Position numbers and translations under genes: made by a program. A stretch of DNA of 64,000 bases, taken from positions 1 through 64,000 of IMG/VR virus record IMGVR_UViG_3300044646_001257; one strand, given 5' to 3'. This DNA is from a virus. Of the stretch, positions 32,322 through 41,433 are shown in pieces. The notes below the pieces were generated by a model. The model saw nothing but the letters and a program-made list of their open reading frames with translations, had not been told where the DNA came from and made no database searches. Each line of letters begins with the position of its first letter. The stretch's first letter is position 1.

Positions 32322-35300
32322 TTAGGCAGAAAATTGAGCGCCCGTTGGGAGTATATTAAAATCGAGTATAATAAACTCAGCGGTTCTAGTTGGTTGGATA
32401 TAGATTTGTCCGTAGAGGATGTTACGATCAATCAAGTCAGGAGTATTGTTTTCAGCATCCATCTTGACTTGGAATGCGTAGATACCGTTACGTTGTTGTA
32501 CTGATTCCAAGTATGGTGTTACGATACTCAAGAATCGGTTACGTGTAGAAGCAACATTTTGTTCAAACACCAAGTAGTTGCTTGAACTTGCGATAAACTT
32601 CTTCAAGTTGATCAACAAGCGGCGAACATTGATGCGATCCAAAGCGCTTGGAGCAATTTGTAGAGTCTTTTGACCCCATACACAAATGCCTTGGCCTGGG
32701 AATGCTGCGATTGGATTTACACGACCTTCATATAGTTCATCACGTTCACTGTGAGTTACTCTGTCGAGTACTTGTACAGCGGTTGGAATACCACCACGGT
32801 TTAGACCGGCTGGAGCATACCATTCAGCAGCAGCATTATCGTTAGCAGCATAAACTGCTGGTAACACTACTGAAGGTGGAACACTAATAATCTTGTTGGT
32901 ATTAGTATCTAGGATCTTAACCCAAGGATAATAAGTACCTACATAGTTACTATCAATTGTAGCTACAGTGTTAATTGCGGCATCAATCAATCCTACAGTT
33001 TGGTTACTTGCTGGGAACACTACGTTATCCATAATGTAGAAACAGTCTTGACGAGTTTCGCACATATCGATTACTAGTTCAGTTACGTAACTGTGTTGTT
33101 CACGGAAGATACCTGGAGTTACGATCAAGTTGATATCAAATTCATCTGGATTACCGATTGCAGCAATTGCTTGCTTATAAGCGATACTACCTGGACTATT
33201 GATATTTGTACAATCTAGACCTTGTGTATTACCAGCGGTAATGTCACTGCCTACATTGATTGGAATTGCTGGCCATTGACCTTCAAATCCACCTTGGAAA
33301 CCTACGATAAACTTACGTAGTTTAACGTATGTAGATTCATTTACAGCATCATATGTACTTGGGATACTACCACTCAATGTTGGTGATAGTAGTGAACCAG
33401 TACTTACATATGTACCTTGAGCATAGAATTTACTGTTTGTAGTACCCCAAACTTTATCTTCTAGATCGAAGTCAATGTTTGTACCATTGCTATCTGAAGC
33501 ACCATAATATGGTAGTGGCTTGAAGTATTGTTTAGTGTTATTTTCTACACCAACACCAAATGAAGATGTTGGATATAGTGCTTGGATTTCAGTATCAGTT
33601 CCTGGAACACTACCGAATACTGTACCAGATGGATACTTACCAGGTCCGAGACCATAGATACTTGCTTTACTGTATTGTACAGCAGGTACATAGTTGCTTG
33701 CGGTACTATCAATTGGAGTACTATATGATTCAAATCCGTATGGTACGCAACTTACTGGGTAAGAAACGTCACTGGCTTCGATTCTGATATACTTACTCAA
33801 ATTATTGAAATCGCCAAATTGAATTAACTTACCAGCATAAGTGATATATGCGTATCTGTTACCAATTCTACGAGCAACATAATTTGCGGATTCTGGATCC
33901 AAATTCAAGTTTTGGAAGATTTCCAAATACTTTGGCTTCTTATCAGTATCGCTATAAGCACGTACTGCTAGTGTGAAACTACCCCATTCACTACCTGGAA
34001 CTGTTCCTGCCAACTTAACATTACTAATTTCAATCTTGAACTTAGTGTTGCTCAATGTACCGTCACTCAAAGTGTGAACCTTGAACAACTGGAACTTGGT
34101 TGGAAAAGCAGCTACATCGGCGCTACCTTTAAATGGAGCAATCTTTTGACTGTAGATCCAAGGAGTAGAAGCATTGGTGATACTGAATTGACTATCACCG
34201 TTATTCAAATCAGTGCTATATTGATCAACAAACTTTAGAGGTTCGCCAACAATTGAACTTCCTGATAGGTTACTTGTACCAACTTGTAGTCTCCAACCAT
34301 AAGCGCTGGTCTTTTCAGCTACGAACTTCTTGATGCTATCTTCGAATAGTACGTAGTTGTAAGCAGCTTCAACTTTTTGACCAGCAATTTGTTTGTTAGG
34401 ATTACCAACAGTTGGGTCTACGCCAAATACATCTTTGATGTAATTATTGTCGTTTTCATTCAAACTGAAGTCGTAGTAACCGTATGTACCAGCACTTGTA
34501 CCACCGGCTGGATTTGTGTAACTATACTTCAATGCCAAGTTGTAAACATTTTCATTAGGATTAATTACACCCTTGTATGGGAATGTGCTACTTGTTAGTT
34601 GAGTCAATGTTGAGGTATTGAAACCAAATACTTGATAATCACTGGTGAATTGTGATGAAGCATTTTGGGTGTTTGCCAATACTGACAAGATCATCTTTTG
34701 ACGACCTGTTAATACTGGATTACATTGATCTGCGCTTGGATTATCTTGATTTGTGAATCCGCCATTATATTTACCAAAGGAACCACTTACCACACCTCTT
34801 ACTTGTAGACCAGCTACACAAGTTCCAACACCACGTAGTGAATGGAAACTACCACTTTCAAGTGTCAATGGTGTGCCTGCTTGAACATTGAAGTTGGTTA
34901 GGTTATAAGCGATAGTACTATTGAAATAAGATGAACTTACTAGATCAACGGTTGTTGTACTTTCGTCGAATGCGGTAGCTACAGCGGTTTCATTATCAAT
35001 ATTTGTACCTTGTAAACTTGATGTTAACAAGAAGAATGAAGTTCCAACTGGTTTTGCATTGCCGTTTGCCAATGTACTGGTTGTAAACTTACGTACTAAT
35101 ATTCCTGATGAAACTGTACCAATGTCTACTACTTTACCAGCATACAAGATGCTACCACTCAATGATCCAACTCCATCAACGTCTGTTGCGGTAACAGTAC
35201 TAGTTGCTGCAGCAGATCCAAACTTAACGTTTAATGATCCACTAATAATCATTCTGGAGATATCAATGCGTTGTACCAATTGAATCGAAGAACTTAATCC

Positions 35301-36236
35301 AGCACCACTCAAACTTGCAGTTGCAAATGAGAAGGATGAATTTGCGTCATAATTGGCAAAAACCAAACCAAATGTATTTGGTGCGGTAAATGAGGCGGTT
35401 AAGTAACTATTATTTGAACTATCAAATGTTAGTTTGTACTTACTTGAACCACCGCCACCGACAGTAACGCTACCGCTTATACGTGATTTTTCAAAATCAA
35501 ATGCGGCTAAAGCGTGATCTACTGAAGATCCTGCTTTTGCAACTTTACCGTTTCTAGCTACAACTGAGCTACTAAATAGTTCATAGTGTCTAGTAGAAGT
35601 TACTTTGAATACTTTACCCAAACTGGATGAAGTTGACAAAGAAGCAGATAGTGCATTTACACCTGTCAAACTACCCAAACTTGCTAAGAAAGAAGCAATT
35701 TCTGATGTAGTTACTCTAGAAAATGTAGCTGAACCGGTTATTGTACTTCCAGTTGAACCCTTGATTTCAGCTGATCCTGTAATGTTGATTGCGGAACTGC
35801 TTTGTTGATACTTAACGTTTGATACATAGTTAGTAGTATCAATGTACATAAATGAAGCTGTTGTGATAGCACCTTTATCAGCATTTCTGTTCCAGATACC
35901 TGGTTGAGCATATACAATCAATGGATTCTTCTGCCAGTAACCAGTAAGACCACCTACACGAACTACGGTAACGATGCCTTGTTGTAGTAGATATTCTTTG
36001 GCGGTGTATGGTCCATAATACACACCGTCAGCGACACCAAATCTTGTTTCCAAGTCGGCTACGTCGGTTATTGTATTTGGAAAAAACGCTGGTCCATCAG
36101 CGAATGGAGCTACTATTGCTCCTCCAATGTTTGCTACTCCTTGAGCCAGACCGGAGAGGTCGTTTTCACGTGTGAATACACCTGGGCTTACTATATTTTG
36201 TGTTGGGGCGAATCTACCGCCTTCTTGTATTGGCAT
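32322..36236 (-). CDS. 18: Tail sheath protein, gp18-like, double the usual length
   Basis: The N-terminus (IVSPGVFTRENDLSGLAQ, then GGAIVAPFADGPAFFPN) and the C-terminal 350 residues (GICVWGQKTLQIAPSALDRI, VRRLLINLKKFI, LYGQIYIQPTRTAEFIILDF) are those of contractile-tail sheath proteins. T4 gp18 has 659 residues; this protein has 1304. The extra 600 or so residues lie in the middle (about 150-780), are Ser/Thr/Gly/Ala-rich and beta-like, and probably form domains on the outer surface of the tail. Unlike most genes here it has a clear Shine-Dalgarno AAAGGA before the ATG and an ATATTTATA motif 33 bases upstream. A strong terminator follows. Confidence 0.93.
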   Translation of the reverse strand: MPIQEGGRFAPTQNIVSPGVFTRENDLSGLAQGVANIGGAIVAPFADGPAFFPNTITDVADLETRFGVADGVYYGPYTAKEYLLQQGIVTVVRVGGLTGYWQKNPLIVYAQPGIWNRNADKGAITTASFMYIDTTNYVSNVKYQQSSSAINITGSAEIKGSTGSTITGSATFSRVTTSEIASFLASLGSLTGVNALSASLSTSSSLGKVFKVTSTRHYELFSSSVVARNGKVAKAGSSVDHALAAFDFEKSRISGSVTVGGGGSSKYKLTFDSSNNSYLTASFTAPNTFGLVFANYDANSSFSFATASLSGAGLSSSIQLVQRIDISRMIISGSLNVKFGSAAATSTVTATDVDGVGSLSGSILYAGKVVDIGTVSSGILVRKFTTSTLANGNAKPVGTSFFLLTSSLQGTNIDNETAVATAFDESTTTVDLVSSSYFNSTIAYNLTNFNVQAGTPLTLESGSFHSLRGVGTCVAGLQVRGVVSGSFGKYNGGFTNQDNPSADQCNPVLTGRQKMILSVLANTQNASSQFTSDYQVFGFNTSTLTQLTSSTFPYKGVINPNENVYNLALKYSYTNPAGGTSAGTYGYYDFSLNENDNNYIKDVFGVDPTVGNPNKQIAGQKVEAAYNYVLFEDSIKKFVAEKTSAYGWRLQVGTSNLSGSSIVGEPLKFVDQYSTDLNNGDSQFSITNASTPWIYSQKIAPFKGSADVAAFPTKFQLFKVHTLSDGTLSNTKFKIEISNVKLAGTVPGSEWGSFTLAVRAYSDTDKKPKYLEIFQNLNLDPESANYVARRIGNRYAYITYAGKLIQFGDFNNLSKYIRIEASDVSYPVSCVPYGFESYSTPIDSTASNYVPAVQYSKASIYGLGPGKYPSGTVFGSVPGTDTEIQALYPTSSFGVGVENNTKQYFKPLPYYGASDSNGTNIDFDLEDKVWGTTNSKFYAQGTYVSTGSLLSPTLSGSIPSTYDAVNESTYVKLRKFIVGFQGGFEGQWPAIPINVGSDITAGNTQGLDCTNINSPGSIAYKQAIAAIGNPDEFDINLIVTPGIFREQHSYVTELVIDMCETRQDCFYIMDNVVFPASNQTVGLIDAAINTVATIDSNYVGTYYPWVKILDTNTNKIISVPPSVVLPAVYAANDNAAAEWYAPAGLNRGGIPTAVQVLDRVTHSERDELYEGRVNPIAAFPGQGICVWGQKTLQIAPSALDRINVRRLLINLKKFIASSSNYLVFEQNVASTRNRFLSIVTPYLESVQQRNGIYAFQVKMDAENNTPDLIDRNILYGQIYIQPTRTAEFIILDFNILPTGAQFSA

Positions 36237-36269
36237 AATATTAATATCCTTTCGAAGTTATATTTAAAA

Positions 36270-36278
36270 TATAAATAT
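36270..36278 (-). promoter_or_regulatory. Putative late promoter motif ATATTTATA before sheath
   Basis: An exact minus-strand copy 33 bases before the sheath ATG; the leader contains AAAGGA about 12 bases before the start. This is one of the few cases with a normal leader. Confidence 0.55.
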
Positions 36279-36315
36279 AACCGAAAAATCGAAGAACTAA
36301 CTATTTATTATAACT

Positions 36316-38460
36316 TTAAATTTTTTGTTCTATTAATAGTTGATCTATGGTATCCATAACCATTTTTGGAGTTATTTGTTTGGTACATTCAAACTCTTCT
36401 CTCTTATCAGATTTTGGACACCACTTCCAATTTCCCTTGTCAAATAGCGAATCATTCCAACATCCTGTACACACCGAGTGGTTTTGTACTCTATAAGGAG
36501 TATCAAATTCAGTATATGGATATGAGAACCCGCTAATTAATACTACTGGTTTTTTAACTGCCCAAGCTAACCAAGACAATCCTGATGGTAAACCTATAAA
36601 AAACTCACTGTGATATATTTGATTCATACGATCAACCAGTGGTTTATCTCCTGTAAAATCTAAAGCATTGGATGGCATACTATTCATATAATCCGATCCA
36701 TTTCCGAATGTTTTGTGTTTATCTATGCATATTACTTCAAATCCCTTTGATTTTATATATTCAACAACACGTTCCCATCCGCCTTTATTGTTCCAATATT
36801 TGGCTTGACACGTACTTTGTGTTGCAATTGTGACGTATCTCTTTTTTAGAGGTCTTTCTTTGATTTCAAAGTCAAGCAATGGTAATTCTGGTTCATATGG
36901 TAACCCTAAATAGTCACTTGCTATTTTTTGTAGAGGTTGTTTTCTGGGATCTGTTTTGCATCTATCATTGTTAGATCCATTTTCGTCTACATAATATCCC
37001 AGTTTATAAGTTGCAAATGCATCTGAAATAGGTTTGTTATTGTGAACAAACTTAATTGAAGGGTATTTGTTTTCAAAAATATTTTTCAAAGGTAACTTGA
37101 CATAAAGATCACATTCGTGTTTTTTTCTAAACTGTTCAATTATAGGCATCCAAGCCAATTGATCGCCTAAAGAGTAACTTTCATATTCAATTACTACTTT
37201 CTTATTCTTTAAATTTAACTTATATGTTTCGACCAATTCATTAGTCTTATTATCTTTAATGTGAATTTCATAGGGAATGTAATATGTAAAATTACAACTT
37301 CCCCACCAATTATGTTTTAAATCAGTTTCATATTTAATACTATTATCGTCACCATTATAGAATGTTATGTGGAAACTTTGATCTACGTCTACTGGGTTAT
37401 CCACTTCAATCTTGGCATTATCATTGAATGAATATTTAAATACCGCATTTGTTTTAATACTCTTTTCATTCTTTTTAAGATTTTCATAAACATCGATGTG
37501 TTTAATAGCAAACAATCGTTCAGTATATTGATCATATAAATCGATTAACTGGTCTACTCGGTTGGAATAGGAATTTTCCTTAGCACACTCCAAAGCTTTG
37601 GTTTGATATCGACTATAATCAGATGTGATTTGTTGTATTGCGGATTTTATTTGTTCTACATTTCGTTCAACAACAACCATACCTTTATATGATTTTTCCT
37701 CAAACGTACCTACCACAGGTAAACCACAACTCATTGCTTCTAAAAGCGTTAGATTTGGATGTCCTGCTTCCAATTCAGATGGGTGTATGAATATAGAATG
37801 GTCATTATATAAATCGATCAACGATTCTTCATTTAAATCAAATACTTTTGTCAATTTATCATACTGATTTAATTCTTCATCTAATATATCAAAGAACTTT
37901 TTATTATTAGATGGTCCAGCAATAGTAATTGGATATCCTAATTCTTTAGCCACTTTAATCGCATATGTGAATCCTTTTCTATCATATGATTGATTATTGG
38001 CATAACCATTATTTGCAACACACAACAGTTTATTTACTGGAATTTTGTTATTTTTATGTTTAAACACATCGGTATTTACCGCGTGGGAAAAATAACGTAA
38101 TTTTTTACTTCCGAAATAATCAACCAAATATTTGGCAGGACAAGTGGATATTACACTATTTTCAATTGCTTGTAAATTCTCTTTATATACAGATGAATCT
38201 TTGCCATACAAATAAGCGTGATGATCGTGTAAACTAAAGATATAAGGTATGCCTCTTTTATGACATTCATTTGCCAGATTTGCTACGTGTATATGTACGA
38301 TTATATCGTCTGAATATTTAATTTCATTCAAATACTTTATCTGACATTCTAATCCCTTTTTGTTTAACAGTTGATGATAATCCCAAATGATTTTTTCAAC
38401 TGCACCCCATCCATTAGGCGGAATAGGCAATAACCCTAAATTAACTTGTATAATTTTCAT
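36316..38460 (-). CDS. Two-domain glycosyltransferase: GT4 plus autotransporter-heptosyltransferase-like
   Basis: The N-terminal half (about 1-330) is a GT-B glycosyltransferase of the GT4 type: PPNGWGAVEKIIWDYHQLL as the acceptor loop and HPSELEAGHPNLTLLEAMSC as the donor-binding E-x7-E motif. The C-terminal half (about 435-710) resembles the autotransporter O-heptosyltransferases: SLGDQLAWMPIIEQF, STCQAKYWNNKGGW, GLPSGLSWLAWAVKKPVVL, and a cysteine finger (CTGCWND, WCPK, FECTK) typical of that family. Those enzymes put heptose on Ser residues of adhesin repeats. The gene overlaps the next glycosyltransferase gene by 4 bases. A role in modifying phage virion proteins or host surface sugars is inferred; the substrate is unknown. 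Confidence 0.8.
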   Translation of the reverse strand: MKIIQVNLGLLPIPPNGWGAVEKIIWDYHQLLNKKGLECQIKYLNEIKYSDDIIVHIHVANLANECHKRGIPYIFSLHDHHAYLYGKDSSVYKENLQAIENSVISTCPAKYLVDYFGSKKLRYFSHAVNTDVFKHKNNKIPVNKLLCVANNGYANNQSYDRKGFTYAIKVAKELGYPITIAGPSNNKKFFDILDEELNQYDKLTKVFDLNEESLIDLYNDHSIFIHPSELEAGHPNLTLLEAMSCGLPVVGTFEEKSYKGMVVVERNVEQIKSAIQQITSDYSRYQTKALECAKENSYSNRVDQLIDLYDQYTERLFAIKHIDVYENLKKNEKSIKTNAVFKYSFNDNAKIEVDNPVDVDQSFHITFYNGDDNSIKYETDLKHNWWGSCNFTYYIPYEIHIKDNKTNELVETYKLNLKNKKVVIEYESYSLGDQLAWMPIIEQFRKKHECDLYVKLPLKNIFENKYPSIKFVHNNKPISDAFATYKLGYYVDENGSNNDRCKTDPRKQPLQKIASDYLGLPYEPELPLLDFEIKERPLKKRYVTIATQSTCQAKYWNNKGGWERVVEYIKSKGFEVICIDKHKTFGNGSDYMNSMPSNALDFTGDKPLVDRMNQIYHSEFFIGLPSGLSWLAWAVKKPVVLISGFSYPYTEFDTPYRVQNHSVCTGCWNDSLFDKGNWKWCPKSDKREEFECTKQITPKMVMDTIDQLLIEQKI

Positions 38461-40469
38461 TGTGTAATATCAATAGAACCGTTAATATCTATGTCTTCCA
38501 ATCTTCTAAATGACTTTTTATAACTTCTCAATAAAATTTTATTTTGATCATATAGATTATTTTCAATTTCATAGAAATTATTGTTTTCAAACTCGTTTGC
38601 TAAATAAAAACAAACCTTTTCTGATACCGTGTAAGAATAATTGTTAACTACCTCTCCGTTCTTTTTTATTATTATCTCATTTATACGACCATCTAATTTA
38701 TTATTGATGTATGTTAATACTCCAAACTTATTTATATTCTTCATCCTCAGAACCGATAGATATTCTACCATTGAGAATAAATTATTTTTACTATTGCTTA
38801 AATAAGATTCTTCGTTGTTTGTATAATCTATATGAAGATCGCTCTTATTAGATATTAGTTTATTATAATAGAATTGTTCCAATCCATTTGATATATTTTT
38901 CTTGGTAACAAATTCCATATATTCTTCTGGCGTATAGTAATCAAAATTATCCAAGAAAAATTGAGTATTAATTCCGTGAAATACTGTTTTGAATGTGTCA
39001 CCTTCTAAGGCCTTATCATAAAAGAAAAATGCTTTCTTATTAATTAGAATTTCATCTACATCGTATAACTTTGAAAAATCTGATTCTGAAATGACCATAT
39101 CATAATTGAAGCAAATTGCATTTTTGTATCCGATTTTATTTGCCAATGATATGCCATTGTAATAGTTTAATAATACAGCAAGACCGTGATAATTATCACA
39201 ATCGGAAGGTGGAAAAAATAAATTGATCTTGGTATTATCTGTGTTGTATGTCCATCTATTATAGAAATTATGTTTTAAAATTGGATTGTTTGAGTCATAT
39301 ACATAATGATCAGCCGCTTTTTGCAAATCAACACTAGCAGGATAATGAGATGACAACAACACTTTATAACCAGCTTTTTTAGCTTGATTAATTGATTCCA
39401 AAGTTGTGTCTTCTACAGCTTTAAAATTGGGATGTGTTGATATGATAACCACCGTGTTTTTATTTGCAGTTTTCTTTATATTAACAATCTCTATTTCAGA
39501 ATCTGAAATCATCCCCAATTGATTCTTTATGAGTTTAACATTACGATTAAAATTGGTTTCGTCTAGATACTTGATATTTTCAAATACCTTGTATCTATCA
39601 AGGTAAACAGGCAAATTGTACAATAGAGATGGTATATTATAAGATATAGCCTCTTTAATTACAATAGGTGCTGTCTCTTTATCAGTTGCGTGACCTCTGC
39701 TAGTGAACAAAAACAAATCCATACAACTGTAGAAGTTTTCTACATCTTTGCGTTCACCCCAAACTTTTACATTACTCGGTAAATTATCCAACAGAGGTTG
39801 CCAATAATTTTTGAAGTTATCAGCCATATTACCCAGACAATGAAATTGAATATGTTCTTTTTCCATTGCACGAGCATATTCTATAAATTCTTTTTGGTTT
39901 TTTCTAGGAGTAAACAATCCAACGTGTAATACGTGTTTTTTACTTTCATCCAATCCCAAAAATTTCAATCCTTCAGATCTATCTTTTCTACACTTCACAG
40001 AAATTGGATATTCAATAACTGTAGTATTTATGCCTAAAGATTCGACGTTTTGTTTCTGATAATTACTTACGAATGTAAATTTATCTGGAAAAACACGCTT
40101 TCTTCTTGGATCAAAACTACTATCGTGCGAAGTTTCCACAATTAGATATTCTCGGTCTTTATTATAGAGTTTAGTAGCCAAGTTAACATCCATAAAGTAT
40201 TCTGGCATTTCCTCCAAATGAATAATGTCAGGTTTTATATTGTCAACTAACTTTAGTAACTCAAATTTATTTGATGATAATGTGTAAAACCTCTTACCGC
40301 AAATTTTCTGAAGCTGCTTTCTTTGAACAACTAAAACTCCACCAGTAATATCATCATATTCTACACAATATATTTCATAATCATTAATTAACGATTGTAT
40401 TTTTTTCAATAAAAATTGAGGTAGTCCTCCAGTAGAAAGATGTGGAGCTATAAACAATATTTTTTTCAT
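38457..40469 (-). CDS. Two-domain glycosyltransferase (GT4 N-terminus)
   Basis: Residues about 1-320 are a GT-B, GT4-type domain: ILFIAPHLSTGGLPQFLLKK, VLHVGLFTPRKNQKEFIE, and HATDKETAPIVIKEAISYN as the donor-binding region. The C-terminal part (about 345-600) is a second domain that starts NTVVIISTHPNFKAVEDTTL and looks like a GT-A-type fold with an Asp-containing NYDMVIS stretch; I cannot name its family. At 670 residues it is long for a phage enzyme. It lies between the heptosyltransferase-like gene and an FkbM-type methyltransferase with 3-4 base spacing, forming a sugar-modification operon. Confidence 0.72.
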   Translation of the reverse strand: MKKILFIAPHLSTGGLPQFLLKKIQSLINDYEIYCVEYDDITGGVLVVQRKQLQKICGKRFYTLSSNKFELLKLVDNIKPDIIHLEEMPEYFMDVNLATKLYNKDREYLIVETSHDSSFDPRRKRVFPDKFTFVSNYQKQNVESLGINTTVIEYPISVKCRKDRSEGLKFLGLDESKKHVLHVGLFTPRKNQKEFIEYARAMEKEHIQFHCLGNMADNFKNYWQPLLDNLPSNVKVWGERKDVENFYSCMDLFLFTSRGHATDKETAPIVIKEAISYNIPSLLYNLPVYLDRYKVFENIKYLDETNFNRNVKLIKNQLGMISDSEIEIVNIKKTANKNTVVIISTHPNFKAVEDTTLESINQAKKAGYKVLLSSHYPASVDLQKAADHYVYDSNNPILKHNFYNRWTYNTDNTKINLFFPPSDCDNYHGLAVLLNYYNGISLANKIGYKNAICFNYDMVISESDFSKLYDVDEILINKKAFFFYDKALEGDTFKTVFHGINTQFFLDNFDYYTPEEYMEFVTKKNISNGLEQFYYNKLISNKSDLHIDYTNNEESYLSNSKNNLFSMVEYLSVLRMKNINKFGVLTYINNKLDGRINEIIIKKNGEVVNNYSYTVSEKVCFYLANEFENNNFYEIENNLYDQNKILLRSYKKSFRRLEDIDINGSIDITQ

Positions 40470-40472
40470 AAT

Positions 40473-41432
40473 TTACTTATTTAAGTATACGGTGTTCATA
40501 TGTGATAGATTATGATCCAAGGCATTATCTTTGTGACTTAACTTGTATCCTAAATTCTTAAATCTATCAATTATTTTAAGTAGATTTACGCCGTCATTGC
40601 AATGAAATTCAAAGAATATACTTCTAACATTTTTGAAGAAATTGTCACTTGTATTTTCAAAAAACTCATATTCAGCTCCTTCTATATCAATTTTTAAATA
40701 AGTTGGCAATTCCAAATTATTATCTATTACAAACTTTTCTAAATTAATAGCATCAACTTCAAATTCACCTTCGTTTCTAATTCTGGAAGCAACTGTAGAT
40801 TCTGTGGTACCAAATCTTACTTTTTTAAATTCACTTGAAATCGCATTATTAAACACTTTTGTGTTTTTACCATATCTGTTCAAATTATCGTTAAGATACT
40901 GTGAGAGTTCTGGATGTGGTTCAAATGCATATATTTGTTTGATATCAAAATTAGAACACGCAATAGAAAACGCACCAATATTAGCTCCCAGATCATAAAC
41001 AACATCTCCATCTTTGATATTAAAATTTGATGTAAAATAATCATCGTAGAAAAATGTATGGTAAGATGGATAGGTTGTATCACCTTGTTTAGATTTTAAA
41101 TCCAAACATCTAAATTTTTTAGTACCGTGATAATTTTTACTGAATAATAATGTATTGTCTACATCGTGTATTTCTATGCAAATGCCAGGATGATTTTTAT
41201 TTAAAATTTCTTTTATATAAAAAATGTTATAATTATAGGTCCACATATCATGCCCCACTGTACAGTGGTGATACATAATATGTGAAATAAGATTGGAATC
41301 TAAACTTCGTATTGTTATTATAAACTCATAATTAACCGATGAATCATTGATGGTTTTAAACACACCTTCATCCGTAATAATAATTGTTAATTTTCCAAAC
41401 TTTTCCAAATAGATATCGTCGATAATAGGCAT
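40473..41432 (-). CDS. FkbM-family SAM-dependent methyltransferase
   Basis: Residues about 130-300 contain the FkbM pattern: VVYDLGANIGAFSIACSNF as the SAM-binding loop, IYAFEPHPELSQYLNDNL as the acidic strand, and LPTYLKIDIEGAEYEFF. FkbM enzymes O-methylate hydroxyls of sugars and other small molecules. The N-terminal 130 residues are a beta-rich extension of unknown role. The gene is in the glycosyltransferase operon, so methylation of the added glycan is the likeliest job. It starts 1 base after the gp47/46-like gene ends. Confidence 0.8.
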   Translation of the reverse strand: MPIIDDIYLEKFGKLTIIITDEGVFKTINDSSVNYEFIITIRSLDSNLISHIMYHHCTVGHDMWTYNYNIFYIKEILNKNHPGICIEIHDVDNTLLFSKNYHGTKKFRCLDLKSKQGDTTYPSYHTFFYDDYFTSNFNIKDGDVVYDLGANIGAFSIACSNFDIKQIYAFEPHPELSQYLNDNLNRYGKNTKVFNNAISSEFKKVRFGTTESTVASRIRNEGEFEVDAINLEKFVIDNNLELPTYLKIDIEGAEYEFFENTSDNFFKNVRSIFFEFHCNDGVNLLKIIDRFKNLGYKLSHKDNALDHNLSHMNTVYLNK

Positions 41433-41433
41433 A

